64,000 nucleotides of DNA from Legionella waltersii (lineage in GTDB: Bacteria > Pseudomonadota > Gammaproteobacteria > Legionellales > Legionellaceae): positions 366,668 through 430,667 of the forward strand of contig NZ_LNZB01000051.1 of the NCBI RefSeq assembly GCF_001468085.1, in the 5' to 3' direction. Each line of letters opens with the position of its first letter. Within the stretch, counting starts at the first letter, position 1. The position numbers were made by a program, and so were the translations under genes. Of this stretch, positions 35,004 to 44,530 are shown piece by piece. The notes under the pieces were generated by a model. That model saw only the letters and a program-made list of their open reading frames with translations, had not been told where the DNA came from and did no database searches.

Positions 35004-35130
35004 ACAGGACTTACGAAAAACACCCAATCTCTTCGTTAAAAAGTGGTTTTAATTCGGTCATTTAGTGTATCTAAACTCCCTCATTAAAAATACTTTTTGC
35101 CTCGACCTTGGGGGAGGTCGTAAGTCCTGT
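35004..35130. mobile_element. 127-bp MITE-like element with 13-bp perfect terminal inverted repeats
   Basis: ACAGGACTTACGA at 35004-35016 is the exact reverse complement of TCGTAAGTCCTGT at 35118-35130. GTT flanks the element on both sides, compatible with a 3-base target duplication. It has no coding frame. The interior contains CGGTCATTTAGTGT, which reappears at 51232-51246, and one arm reappears at about 62676-62688. The rest of the 34822-35174 gap has nothing else visible except the promoter region of the next gene. Confidence 0.7.
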
Positions 35131-35174
35131 GTTAGTTAGCACAGTATCAAATAGTTTATTCAACCAGAGTTGAG

Positions 35175-36128
35175 ATGCGAATTATGAAATGGACCGACGT
35201 ACTATGGGGCTCTTATAACTTTGTTACATCAACGGCAATTGATGCAGTAGCTACTGCATTAAATGTAGTTGGTTCAGCTGCATGTATAGTAGGTGGAGCT
35301 GGGGTTTCAATTTCAAATTACATGCAGGAAACTCTATCCACAGGTTATTTTGGGGGAGTTAATATTCTTGGAGATGTCAGTCTCAATACAACTGTACTGG
35401 AAATGCAATACAGTTTCCAAGAAACCATGCCATTTAAACAAAATCTAATTAGCACCTCAGACGGAAAAACCTTTTCGCTTCAAGACTGGGCTGACCCTAG
35501 TAAAGTGATGTGGTATAGCTATGCTATCGTTTTGGGCGGTACTTCTCTTCGATTGATGGGTGCAAATCTAAGCAAATGGAAAGAGGGGAATACTGATTTT
35601 GAACACTATAAAAACAAGGATGGCATCGAGATCGCGAAACCCAGTAGGACAGAACATTTATACACAACTGCAGAGTCTCTGGCGAATTCAATTGCATTCG
35701 CTTCATTTAGTTCGTTGTTCTCTAAAGTAACAATCGACACTGTATTGTGGTTTTTAGAGGGTAAACTATTTAGCTACCCCGCACAAAGTAATGAGACTAC
35801 GGACTCTAAAGATTACAAAGGGCCTGTTGGCGAAAAGGATTTTCCATTGGATTTCGCCACATCAAAAAATATTACTCTTAATTTAGAAAAATTCCTTACG
35901 CTTCATGTTAATGAAGCGATTAATGCCACTGCTATGACATCCGTAAAATATGGTGGAGGGGCTGTGATTAAACCAAGCAATGATAAACGGGTTGCGCTTG
36001 GTCTTGCTTCTGGTGTGCTTGCATTCGGTGCTTGGAAAGCGGGTGGATTTTTCGCGAATAAAGTCAGGCTTGAACGTGATAAAAGGGTGCCCGAAATGGA
36101 ACACAAAGAATACAAAAGTTTAGCGTAA
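35175..36128 (+). CDS. Hypothetical protein with N- and C-terminal hydrophobic segments
   Basis: A 317-residue protein beginning MRIMKWTDVLWGSYNF; MKWT at the third codon after that is an alternative start. A first hydrophobic, Ala/Gly-rich stretch is AATALNVVGSAACIVGGAGV near residue 35, further weaker ones follow (YSYAIVLGGTSLRLMGANL, SIAFASFSSLFSKVTIDTVL), and a final one is LGLASGVLAFGAWKAGGFFA near 290, ahead of a highly charged tail (NKVRLERDKRVPEMEHKEYK). The pattern suggests a membrane-associated protein with a cytoplasmic tail. No family recognised. It is convergent with the next gene with no gap between stop codons. Located right behind the MITE. Confidence 0.55.
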   Translation: MRIMKWTDVLWGSYNFVTSTAIDAVATALNVVGSAACIVGGAGVSISNYMQETLSTGYFGGVNILGDVSLNTTVLEMQYSFQETMPFKQNLISTSDGKTFSLQDWADPSKVMWYSYAIVLGGTSLRLMGANLSKWKEGNTDFEHYKNKDGIEIAKPSRTEHLYTTAESLANSIAFASFSSLFSKVTIDTVLWFLEGKLFSYPAQSNETTDSKDYKGPVGEKDFPLDFATSKNITLNLEKFLTLHVNEAINATAMTSVKYGGGAVIKPSNDKRVALGLASGVLAFGAWKAGGFFANKVRLERDKRVPEMEHKEYKSLA

Positions 36129-37574
36129 TTAACTTTTTTGTTGTTTTTCTTTTATTCCTTGCATGGCGCTTTTGACGAAATCCACTAAAGTGGATTCCGG
36201 ATAGCGTTGCAGAAACAATTGATACAGATTTAAAGCAATTTCAGGCTCATTGTTCTGATTTGCCTCAGTGGCTAAGCTCACAAATTTCTTATGAACCCCT
36301 AATTGTTCATCAAGTGATAATTCTTCGGCTAAAACCAGCATATAGCACCAAGCAGCATCCATATAGAGTTTATGTTTAATCAGGTGAGAGGCTAAAATCT
36401 GGAGCTGTTGACTCTGTAACTGCAATTGGGACCTGTCTTTTGAAAAATATTTGAATAATTGCAAAGCTTCAAACCCCATTCCATCACTTAAGCACTTGTT
36501 TATGGCAACACTTGCCTTCACTAAAGCTTCTTGCTTGCGATTGGCTTTTTTGTATAAGAAACTCAATTGCAATAAGGTATAAATATTGTTCCCGGCTTTT
36601 TCTGCTTCTAGGATGTTTTGGGTAATTTCTTCTGGGCTTAGTTCATCGATGGTATTGAGTAATTGTTCAAAGCCTTTTTTACTTTTCACTAAACTCGCCA
36701 AATCACCTGGTGAGGGGCTCGCATCAGTATTTGTTGATTGATTATTCGCTCCATGAATGACTTGTGAGATGATTTTATTCGTTTCTGTAGTCACGTCTTC
36801 ATCAAGTGTCGACTCTCCAGCAATAAACCCTCCAGTTAAGCGACCAATTAAAATGGGTGAAGCGAAGAATGGTAACATGTAAATAAATAGAGAAAATTTA
36901 AGGCCGAATGGAACCGAAATTTTATATGCAATTTGGTTAATGATTAGTAATGGTACTAAGTATTTGATATAAAAAATAACAAGCCCGCCTATAATCGATG
37001 CGTAGTAGGTTCCTAAATCCTGCCTCCTGTCTTGGAGTAACCACTGAATAGGTTCAAAACTAAATAGGTCAGTAATCGATGAGGTAGTCGTTGCTAAAAT
37101 ATAACAAAGAGTTGGGGCAAAAACAGAAACAAGAACTAGTAATGCATAAAGCAAATCATCAAACGTAGCAGCAGAAAATGAAAAACTTGTAGAAAAAATC
37201 AGGTGAGCTAAGGAGTTTGATTCCAGTAAATAGTTTTCAAGGAAAGTAGCGGGAACCATCCATATTAAGGTATATATGCAGTACCGCCCCATGAAACCTA
37301 GCGTTTCACCATTAGATTCTGGATTAAATAGACCTGCATGGAGATTTCCTTGACTTGCTGGGATAGCAAAACGTGCAACGAATAGTGAGCTGGCTGCAAG
37401 TATGATAAATGTGGATACAAAACCAGGCATTCGCTTATCAACAAAGCTTAATAGAAACAAGAGCAATAGCCAAAATAGTACGACGGGTATGATGGTTAAA
37501 AAGGAATTAATTTTTAAAAATCCTCGAACAACTTCCCCTGACATGCCCCGAAATCTGCTGATTTCTTCCATCAT
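36129..37574 (-). CDS. Membrane protein with about six helices and a TPR-like cytoplasmic domain
   Basis: A 481-residue protein. Hydrophobic helices fill the first ~265 residues (FLTIIPVVLFWLLLLFLLSF, FVSTFIILAASSLFVARFAI, YALLVLVSVFAPTLCYILAT, FGLKFSLFIYMLPFFASPIL and others). After a linker rich in Thr, Ser and Asn comes a helical domain of TPR type (ITQNILEAEKAGNNIYTLLQ, LSFLYKKANRKQEALVKASV, ALNLYQLFLQRYPESTLVDF). This arrangement, membrane domain followed by C-terminal TPRs, is seen in DUF4013/rhomboid-like hypothetical proteins, but I see no rhomboid Ser-His pair. Function unknown; upstream gene is the M28 peptidase, divergent. Confidence 0.6.
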   Translation of the reverse strand: MMEEISRFRGMSGEVVRGFLKINSFLTIIPVVLFWLLLLFLLSFVDKRMPGFVSTFIILAASSLFVARFAIPASQGNLHAGLFNPESNGETLGFMGRYCIYTLIWMVPATFLENYLLESNSLAHLIFSTSFSFSAATFDDLLYALLVLVSVFAPTLCYILATTTSSITDLFSFEPIQWLLQDRRQDLGTYYASIIGGLVIFYIKYLVPLLIINQIAYKISVPFGLKFSLFIYMLPFFASPILIGRLTGGFIAGESTLDEDVTTETNKIISQVIHGANNQSTNTDASPSPGDLASLVKSKKGFEQLLNTIDELSPEEITQNILEAEKAGNNIYTLLQLSFLYKKANRKQEALVKASVAINKCLSDGMGFEALQLFKYFSKDRSQLQLQSQQLQILASHLIKHKLYMDAAWCYMLVLAEELSLDEQLGVHKKFVSLATEANQNNEPEIALNLYQLFLQRYPESTLVDFVKSAMQGIKEKQQKS

Positions 37575-37681
37575 AAACAGTCCTTGTATGATGCACTAAA
37601 TGATTGAAATATGGATTAATCTATATTACTTTGATTTCAACTTAAAAGGAAATAGAGCAATAAAGGAACGGGGAGTTTGAT

Positions 37682-38872
37682 ATGAGAATAAAAAAGTTCT
37701 TGGCTGGAATGGTGTTTTCAATGGGTAGCATCCAATATGTCTACTCTTCCCCGCTCTCTCAAGAAGAAAGGATTATTGTCCCAGATTGCTTATTAGAGCA
37801 AATTAAAGAAGACGCTCAATTGCTTGAACAATCAGGTCAATTTAATTTGATTTCTCTAAAAATGACTGATGAAATGACTAGAAAGTTACATGATTTAAAA
37901 TCCAGATGTGGATTTTATCTTAATGCAGAGCCGTATTTAGAGGATCAGTCTTATAAAGGGCTTAACCAAAAGCAACTTTTAAAATTATTGACAGCGAAAA
38001 AAAGCAACACAGCTTCGGTTCATTATCAAATACGTCATGAAAAAGAGGTTCAGGAATTAATCAAACAAGTGGATCCAACTCAAATTTGGCAAAACAGTCA
38101 ACATCTAACGAATTATATAAATCGTTCAGCGAAAACTAAAACGGGTGTCCAGGCAGCACTTTGGTTTCAAGAAGAAGTAACAAATCTAGCTAAGTTCTAC
38201 AAAAGAGAGGATGTGACTAGTTATCTTGTTGCAACAGGTAACCGATATGTACAGCCATCAGTCGTGACGTTAATTGGCAAGGATAAACCAGGTGAAGCCA
38301 TTGTTATTGGGGCACACATTGATACTCTGGATGGAAATAAACCTGGTGCAGATGATGATGCGAGTGGCATTGCAGTTGAATTGGAAGTTGCTAGAGTTCT
38401 TCTGGCCTCAGGACTTCAGTTAAATCGACCTGTTTACGTCATTGCCTATGCGGCAGAAGAGAGGGGTTTAGTGGGTTCTTCCTACGTCGTGAAAGAGTTT
38501 GTTGGCAAGAAAATCCCTGTCAAAGCAGTGTTGCAATTGGATCAGGCTGGGTATAGAGCGAATCCTAAAAGCCAAATGATTTGGTTATTAAAAGACTATG
38601 TTGATCAAGACTTAACGGATTTTATGGCGAAACTACTCACTCACTACCTTGACGTTCCTGTTGGCTACACGGAATGTGCTTATGCTTGCAGCGATCATGC
38701 AAACTGGACAAATTTTGGATATAAGGCGGTATATCCTTCTGCGACAACTTTGGACGATGACAATCCCTATGTTCACACTGAAAATGATAAATTGGATATT
38801 CTAAATCTTGAGCATATGACTAACTTTACGAAACTAGGTTTGGCCTTTGTAGGTGAGCTCGCCATGGATTAA
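37682..38872 (+). CDS. Secreted M28-family zinc aminopeptidase (LapA/LapB-like)
   Basis: A 396-residue protein with signal peptide (AGMVFSMGSIQYVYSSP) and a ~150-residue N-terminal prodomain, then the M28E catalytic domain. The zinc ligands of the cocatalytic site are visible: H212 with D214 (GAHIDT), D224 or D225 (GADDDASG), E259/E260 (AEE), D287 (LDQAG) and H365 (PYVHTEND). The Cys pair around CAYACSDHANW is the usual disulphide loop of this family. L. pneumophila LapA and LapB, exported by the type II (Lsp) pathway, remove N-terminal Leu/Phe/Tyr and Lys/Arg respectively; which specificity this one has cannot be decided here. Confidence 0.85.
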   Translation: MRIKKFLAGMVFSMGSIQYVYSSPLSQEERIIVPDCLLEQIKEDAQLLEQSGQFNLISLKMTDEMTRKLHDLKSRCGFYLNAEPYLEDQSYKGLNQKQLLKLLTAKKSNTASVHYQIRHEKEVQELIKQVDPTQIWQNSQHLTNYINRSAKTKTGVQAALWFQEEVTNLAKFYKREDVTSYLVATGNRYVQPSVVTLIGKDKPGEAIVIGAHIDTLDGNKPGADDDASGIAVELEVARVLLASGLQLNRPVYVIAYAAEERGLVGSSYVVKEFVGKKIPVKAVLQLDQAGYRANPKSQMIWLLKDYVDQDLTDFMAKLLTHYLDVPVGYTECAYACSDHANWTNFGYKAVYPSATTLDDDNPYVHTENDKLDILNLEHMTNFTKLGLAFVGELAMD

Positions 38873-38944
38873 GTTTTATATGACATTTTCAGTTAATTAG
38901 AATAACATGCGCACAAATTGATTTTTAAGGGGCGGAGAAGCCTT

Positions 38945-40201
38945 ATGTTTGATCAAGTTGTGGTTTTTTCTGATTTTGACGGCACAATTACCGGGCGAGC
39001 TGGCAAAAAGCTAGTATTCACTCCTTTTTATCAATCGCTATTAATTGGTTATAAAGATGGTGAGATAAATTGGGAGTATAAAGACACCCCAATGATATCA
39101 GAGGAACAACTCCTCGCGCGATTTACGGAGAAATTTGGCCCATACAATCCCCATATCGTTTATTCGAAAGTAGATTGCGATATTCTCATAAGCAACAGCG
39201 CCGTTGAGTTTTTTCATCGAGTATTAAAAAACCCACATGTCAAAGTCTCTGTAATTACTAAGAATAGAATTGAATACACCAACGCTCTATTCAAATATCA
39301 AGGGTTTAACGAGGAAGAAATAAAGAATCTGCATATTATCGATAAGTATTTGTATAACAAAGGCTTTGAAGTTCAGAGTCAGCTATCAGCATTACCGGAA
39401 AAAGCGGATTGGATCTATATTCTAGATGATGATGAAGTTGATTTTGCTTCCATGTGTGAGGGAGCTCAAAATTCAGGGTATCTTGATCAGCAGATAAGAA
39501 AGTACAATTTAAGTCCAGGTGCTTTTGATTGGGCTACCTACTTAGTCGATATTGAACATCTTACTAGTTTAAAAAAACATTCCGAAAACCCACAAACGGA
39601 ATCAAATGCATCAAGTACAACCAGTGTATCAGGTGAGGAAGGGAGAGTGGTTAGACGTATTTCTTCATGCGATTCTGAGACTTCAAGTGAAGGAGAGAGT
39701 TCAAGAAATGAGTCATTACCCAATCCAATGAAAGATGAACCTAATTTGTCCGCTGAGACCGTAGTAAAGAAAAATCAACCTCCCAAACTAAAGGGCCTAT
39801 TTGCTATGCTTTCATTTGTGTTTGGTTTTGCGTTGGGTATAGCCAGTGTTGCTTCTGGTGTTTTTGCTCCCTTTGGCCTTAGTTTTTTAGGAGCTCTTGG
39901 TTTAGGTCTCGCAACAGGTTCTGGGTTTGCAGTAGTCTCTGCACAAATTGGATATGATATCGCCAATTCAAGCGAAGCAGACATTGATGATGCGCAGCTT
40001 CATGAACATTCCACTGTTATTGGTAGTCATGCAATCGCGTTACATCTGTTTTCACCTTCAACCCAAGAAAAGATCGAGCCTACTGAACCAGGCCAATATG
40101 CTTCGATGTTTGCAATGGAGGCCGATGGAGCGAATAAAAGAACGTTGCCGGAAAGCCCTGACCTATCTGAGGGAGCACCATTAGTTTCTAAACAGCGTTA
40201 A
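38945..40201 (+). CDS. HAD-superfamily phosphatase-like protein with C-terminal membrane hairpin, effector-like
   Basis: Start set at ATG 38945 (418 residues, MFDQVVVFSDFDGTITG), behind GGCGGAG; the frame is open nine codons further. Motif I is D10-F-D12-G-T14, motif II and Lys lie in VSVITKNRIEYTNALFKYQG, and the acidic motif IV in WIYILDDDEVDFASM. A long polar Ser/Glu-rich linker (residues ~215-275) leads to a Gly/Ala-rich double membrane segment (LFAMLSFVFGFALGIASVAS, GLSFLGALGLGLATGSGFAV), then a ~75-residue polar tail ending in LSEGAPLVSKQR. A HAD phosphatase tethered to a membrane by a glycine-rich hairpin is an architecture seen for host-directed Legionella proteins. Substrate unknown. 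Confidence 0.7.
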   Translation: MFDQVVVFSDFDGTITGRAGKKLVFTPFYQSLLIGYKDGEINWEYKDTPMISEEQLLARFTEKFGPYNPHIVYSKVDCDILISNSAVEFFHRVLKNPHVKVSVITKNRIEYTNALFKYQGFNEEEIKNLHIIDKYLYNKGFEVQSQLSALPEKADWIYILDDDEVDFASMCEGAQNSGYLDQQIRKYNLSPGAFDWATYLVDIEHLTSLKKHSENPQTESNASSTTSVSGEEGRVVRRISSCDSETSSEGESSRNESLPNPMKDEPNLSAETVVKKNQPPKLKGLFAMLSFVFGFALGIASVASGVFAPFGLSFLGALGLGLATGSGFAVVSAQIGYDIANSSEADIDDAQLHEHSTVIGSHAIALHLFSPSTQEKIEPTEPGQYASMFAMEADGANKRTLPESPDLSEGAPLVSKQR

Positions 40202-40295
40202 CTCTTCTAAATTGAAAGATATCCGCTGCCTTATGGCTGAGGAATCGACTCATTTTTTAAAAAAGGGGCATTTATACCAATGGTCGGGTGCTTCG

Positions 40296-40450
40296 CCTAA
40301 TGGCGCTGCCTTAAGTGGTGTCATTAGGTTCCTCTATCCTGCCCGCATCGGTCCGCTTGCTGACGCGCGCGGCTCGGTTCCTTCTTTGCTATGTGAATCA
40401 AATCTTAGTCACAGTAGGGAGTGGACTGAGCCGCGCGCGTCAGCAAGCGG
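40296..40450 (+). repeat. GC-rich inverted-repeat element, copy B, with 23-bp perfect arms
   Basis: CCTAATG (40296-40302) and CATTAGG (40322-40328) form the leading stem. The two long arms, 40353-40375 and 40428-40450, are perfect 23-base reverse complements (they contain GACGCGCGCGGCTC) and enclose a 52-base core. The same sequence is found in opposite orientation at 8134-8383. It fills most of the 40202-40630 gap; the remainder is covered by the remnant at 40405-40640. The arms could fold into a very stable RNA hairpin and may end transcription from both convergent genes. Confidence 0.85.
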
Positions 40451-40640
40451 GTATCGAACCCCTCTAAACGACACTTCCTTTCTATTTCAATAAGATGCCC
40501 AAGTGTGAAAACACTTGTCTTAATGGTGTGCAGGCCTTTTTCCTCTGTCCCAGTAACTATTGTATTTTGATTATTCATAGCATCGGCTATCTTTGCTGAT
40601 GCGATTGCACCCGACAATAAAAAAACATAGTTATATTTCT
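40405..40640 (-). pseudogene. C-terminal-like gene fragment abutting the repeat, function unknown
   Basis: On the minus strand one frame, open from about 40640, reads NYVFLLSGAIASAKIADAMN and then NQNTIVTGTEEKGLHTIKTS and VFTLGHLIEIERK before it runs into the GC-rich repeat, which adds an unrelated tail. The wording is protein-like, but there is no good start (only TTG at 40617) and the end is replaced by repeat sequence, so it looks like a fragment truncated by the repeat. It starts about 14 bases after the stop of the 1160-residue gene. Chance coding is possible. Confidence 0.3.
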
Positions 40641-43600
40641 TTATTAAGCGTTGAATTTGCCTGCTCCTCTAATTTTACTTTTTTCAGAAGTTCTGGAGGT
40701 TTAGAATCGAAAAAAGCGTTTCTATTCATATCAGAGTCGTCTTGCTGATCTTTTGCACCAATCGATGGACCTGGGTATGGATCTACCTCCTGTTTTCCTG
40801 ATTTGATAACTTCATCGGCTGATCTCTCAATATCGTTATTAAGCGTTGAATTTGCCTGCTCCTCTAATTTTGCTTTTTTCACACGTTGTGGAGGATTAGA
40901 ACTAAAAAAAGCATTTCTATTTATACCAGAGTTGTCTTGCTCTGCTTCTGCACCAGTCGATGGACCTGGGTACGGATCCACCTCCTGTTTTCCTGATTTG
41001 ATAACTTCAACGTCTGATCTCTCAATGTTGTCTGGAAAAGTTGCTGCTACGTTGTATTCAGAATTGGCCGGGATATTCAAATCCAAAAGCAATTGATTAT
41101 AAAATTGAGTATCCCATTCATCAACGATGAACTCTTCATTGTATGAGCTTTTCAAAGGCTTAATTGAGTAATGGCCTTTTCTTGCGGATTCAATCAAATT
41201 AAAGGCTGAAATGAATCTAAATGTGTTTAATAATAGTGATCTTTTAGAGGTATGTGGCTCTTTCTTTATGGTCAGCAATTTGTCAGCAAGGTATTTTAAA
41301 AATTCGTCTGGAAGATATAGAATCTTACTCTGAACCCCTGGATTTTTCTCTAAATCAATTTTAATTAATTTACTATACAAAAGATCCACTTTTTCGGATC
41401 CTTTTTCACACATCAAGTTTTCAGGATCGAGAGCCATTAACATTTTATACCAATCAATTAAAGCAGTGTAAGCTTTTGATAATAGATAGCTATTAGGAAA
41501 TAAACATCTAAAATTACTGAGGTACTCCTCTATGTTTTTAATAGATTGCTCAAGAATTTTAATTCGATGATCTAGGGAAGGTAACGCTTTTTTATTAGGA
41601 TCAATGGAAGAAAAATCGAACATCTCCTGCATACTATTATTCACCATTTGTTCAATGTAATTTTCAACAATTGGTCTATGACAGTCCCACAGTTGTCTGA
41701 TGGATTTACCATGTTCTTGTATAAGCTCAATAGGAGTTGCTTTCTCATCAGTATTATTAATTTTCTTTTGCCATGAGTTATTTTGCGCTCTCAAAAGCTT
41801 TGAATAATACCAATCTGCCTGATCTATTCCTTTATTAGCGAATTTATCTGCATTCGTAATGACTAAATTTTTTTCACTAGCAATTGAGAATAGTTGATTG
41901 TAAAAACGTATAAGTTTTGGGGGCGTGTTTTGGGAGTTAAAACTGTCTGGGACAAAGTTATGAAGAAACTCGATAATAAATTTAGGTTGATCGTTGAACG
42001 TATCATAGAGGTATTTTAATATGGGATCTGCTTCCCATGCTTCTTGATTATTCTGTGAGGAAAGTCTAAACCAGTTAGGAGTGTCATTAGGGGAAAATTT
42101 CCAGCTTAAACTAGTGAATATTAGATTCTTTTTAAAGTGATTAAACAAGTTGAGTATTAATTGATCTAATAGTGGCGTATACTCATCTGCACCTTGAGGA
42201 TGACTTAGTCGATACTTATCTCTACATTGTAATGAGACTCTTATTTGCTGAGTAATTACAGTGGTACGAATTTTTTCATCTTGAATTTTATGATATGGAA
42301 AATTGCTTAATTTGCTGAAAAGAAGACTATTTGGTTCGGAAAACAAATAGTCAAAGAAATGTTTAAGATTATTGCGTGGCCGAAACAAAGCTATATGTAA
42401 ATTATCGTCTAGATACTCAATGACAAGATCGAGCATCATGGATTTTATATTGTTGGAGATTACCTGTGTTTGAGTATCAGGTTTGTTTCTAAAAAAATTC
42501 ATTAATAACTCGCCATCGCTAGTTTTAACCCTAGCTAAAAATTCTGGTACGAGTTTTTTCTGTAAGATAAAGCCGAGGATTTTTTCTAATGTCTTAATAC
42601 TGCTATAAGGTATTATGACATCGAACACCTCTTGTATTTTGATGGCGCTTTGCGATAAGTTTCCAATCGTTATTTTTTCTAGAAGTCCTATTATTAGCAA
42701 GGATAGTTCTGTTCTCTCTTCTAAACTTTCTTGACTTAAACGACGGATATAATCGTAAGTATTACCGTAAGAACGGTACCTTTTTATTAAATGCTCATAA
42801 AAATTTATCTTGTTGGGAACATCTAAATTAAGAATATCCTCTATTGTCCTAGAGGAGCTCTCTTCGCTAGATGAACAAAGCACTTCAAGAAAATGAAATA
42901 GTGTATTTGTATCGCTGTTGGTTAGGTACTCAATAATTTGTTTTGAGTAGGGTTGTTGAAGGAAGGACTTTTGAAGAGCTAATCCATCGTTTGTATAAAC
43001 AAAAAATGCAAATACTTTTTTGAGGCACTCCTTATTTGTAGAGAGGCAATCCAAAACGTTTTTTAAATCTTGGCGTGATCTTTTTAATTGATCTTGAATT
43101 TCTTTGTGCTTCAGGATTAAAGCCGTCATTTTAACTTGCTGTTCTTTCGTAACCACATGGTACTTAATAGTTGGGGAAAGTAATGTAGGGGTCGCTATGA
43201 GAGGTCTTAAATCAGTGCGTTTAAGAAGGGAATCATAAAAATACCACACCTTATCTGAGCAACCTTGGCTTAAACTTTTAACAAAAGAGTTTTTACTGCG
43301 GCTATTTTGAAACAAATCGATAATAACCTTATCATCCTGCAGAAAAACATAATCGATTATTTTGAAAAAATAATCTTTACTGAAAAAAGCTTTAACTAAA
43401 AATAACGAGTGCAAAAGAGGGGTAGCATTGTTATCACGGGTATTTAATTTTTGAAATAACACGTCTTTTCCTAATTTTTCGTGGAGAATTTCAAGAATTA
43501 AAAGCAATGCCATGTCATTGTTTTCAAAACATAATTTCTGTAACAAAGAAGTTTCTAGAATTCTTTGGCATGACTCGGTATTCAGTACCTTGCTAAGAAG

Positions 43601-44113
43601 GGTTTTCAAAAGGATATGTTTTTCAGACTTGCTATCACCATCGAGGGCATTCAGAAGTTTAGCTAGTAAACTACACTCGATCTTCTCGAACTCAATCAAA
43701 TGTTTGATTGTTAACAAAGGAGCAATTTTTTCTAAGAAATGGACCGTTTTTTTAAATACATGATCTCGAGTTTTAGGAACTTGTAAAAACACATCTAGGG
43801 GGACTTTGAAATGAATGCCTTCGCTTTTGAATTCAATTAAGGTATCTATGTAGTTAAATAGTTCAGAATCAAAGTCTGTTGACTCAGATATAAACTCGAT
43901 GATGCTCATGTTTTTATTGTTGGAACTACTTTTGCTAGCGCTTAAAAATTTTTCTTGTTGAGAGATTTCTAGTGTTTGTAACCACTGGAAAACATCTTTG
44001 GGTAATTCGGTGGTCCCATTGATAATTTGGCTGATCAATTTTTGAAATTCATTGGGCTTATCGGACTTGAGTGCATCTTTTAGCATTGTTTTATCTAAAA
44101 TACGTTTTTTCAT
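40631..44113 (-). CDS. Very large hypothetical protein with a 65-residue C-terminal tandem duplication, effector-like
   Basis: An 1160-residue soluble protein, helical throughout with many Leu, Phe, Lys and Asn, no membrane segment or signal peptide and no catalytic motif that I recognise. The helical repeats in the N-terminal 800 residues (for example LLTIKHLIEFEKIECSLLAK, LLSKVLNTESCQRILETSLL) suggest an alpha-solenoid. The last ~130 residues are two tandem copies of a 65-residue unit starting ERS...EVIKSGKQEVDPYPGP and ending LEEQANSTLN, 195 bases apart in the DNA (40641-41030). The repeated, acidic, Glu/Ser/Asn-rich tail has the composition of a Dot/Icm secretion signal. Function unknown; size and context suggest an effector. 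Confidence 0.6.
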   Translation of the reverse strand: MKKRILDKTMLKDALKSDKPNEFQKLISQIINGTTELPKDVFQWLQTLEISQQEKFLSASKSSSNNKNMSIIEFISESTDFDSELFNYIDTLIEFKSEGIHFKVPLDVFLQVPKTRDHVFKKTVHFLEKIAPLLTIKHLIEFEKIECSLLAKLLNALDGDSKSEKHILLKTLLSKVLNTESCQRILETSLLQKLCFENNDMALLLILEILHEKLGKDVLFQKLNTRDNNATPLLHSLFLVKAFFSKDYFFKIIDYVFLQDDKVIIDLFQNSRSKNSFVKSLSQGCSDKVWYFYDSLLKRTDLRPLIATPTLLSPTIKYHVVTKEQQVKMTALILKHKEIQDQLKRSRQDLKNVLDCLSTNKECLKKVFAFFVYTNDGLALQKSFLQQPYSKQIIEYLTNSDTNTLFHFLEVLCSSSEESSSRTIEDILNLDVPNKINFYEHLIKRYRSYGNTYDYIRRLSQESLEERTELSLLIIGLLEKITIGNLSQSAIKIQEVFDVIIPYSSIKTLEKILGFILQKKLVPEFLARVKTSDGELLMNFFRNKPDTQTQVISNNIKSMMLDLVIEYLDDNLHIALFRPRNNLKHFFDYLFSEPNSLLFSKLSNFPYHKIQDEKIRTTVITQQIRVSLQCRDKYRLSHPQGADEYTPLLDQLILNLFNHFKKNLIFTSLSWKFSPNDTPNWFRLSSQNNQEAWEADPILKYLYDTFNDQPKFIIEFLHNFVPDSFNSQNTPPKLIRFYNQLFSIASEKNLVITNADKFANKGIDQADWYYSKLLRAQNNSWQKKINNTDEKATPIELIQEHGKSIRQLWDCHRPIVENYIEQMVNNSMQEMFDFSSIDPNKKALPSLDHRIKILEQSIKNIEEYLSNFRCLFPNSYLLSKAYTALIDWYKMLMALDPENLMCEKGSEKVDLLYSKLIKIDLEKNPGVQSKILYLPDEFLKYLADKLLTIKKEPHTSKRSLLLNTFRFISAFNLIESARKGHYSIKPLKSSYNEEFIVDEWDTQFYNQLLLDLNIPANSEYNVAATFPDNIERSDVEVIKSGKQEVDPYPGPSTGAEAEQDNSGINRNAFFSSNPPQRVKKAKLEEQANSTLNNDIERSADEVIKSGKQEVDPYPGPSIGAKDQQDDSDMNRNAFFDSKPPELLKKVKLEEQANSTLNKEI
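40640..41030 (-). repeat. 195-bp tandem duplication in the 3' end of the large gene
   Basis: AAGCGTTGAATTTGCCTGCT occurs at 40646 and again at 40841, exactly 195 bases apart, and most of the unit matches between copies with scattered substitutions. It encodes the 65-residue repeated tail. The in-frame length is consistent with duplication under selection for coding. Confidence 0.9.
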
Positions 44114-44530
44114 AATTAACTCGCATTAAAATCATTTATTTTTTAATACCTGAACTTAGCTTCATTGTTCATAAGGTTAATGGTGCATTCAGGTTATATA
44201 GCCATGAGTAACAACACTTAAAATTCGGCAACAGATTTAGTGCAACCATTTTTTAGGGGTTAATGCACTAATGTTTGTAGGGCAGAAAGAGAGTGTTATA
44301 AATGTGGGGATTAGTTTGAAAGAAGTTTATGGCTAGGGTATCTGGATCGTTTGAATGCAACAATGACTTCGCGCTTTATTTGGCAAGAGAATGTAAATTG
44401 TTCTTGTACATAAGTCATCAGTTAAATAATTCCCAAACAACAAGATATAAATTGATCATTAAGTTTATTATTGTGTCATTATAGCGGGTGTTTATTAAGT
44501 GGATATTAAAGACTTACAAAAATTAAATGT

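Noticed and set aside
40448..40461. T-arm-like GGGTTCGATACCC (minus strand)
   Set aside because: No acceptor, D or anticodon arm can be built around it; it arises at the border of the GC-rich repeat.
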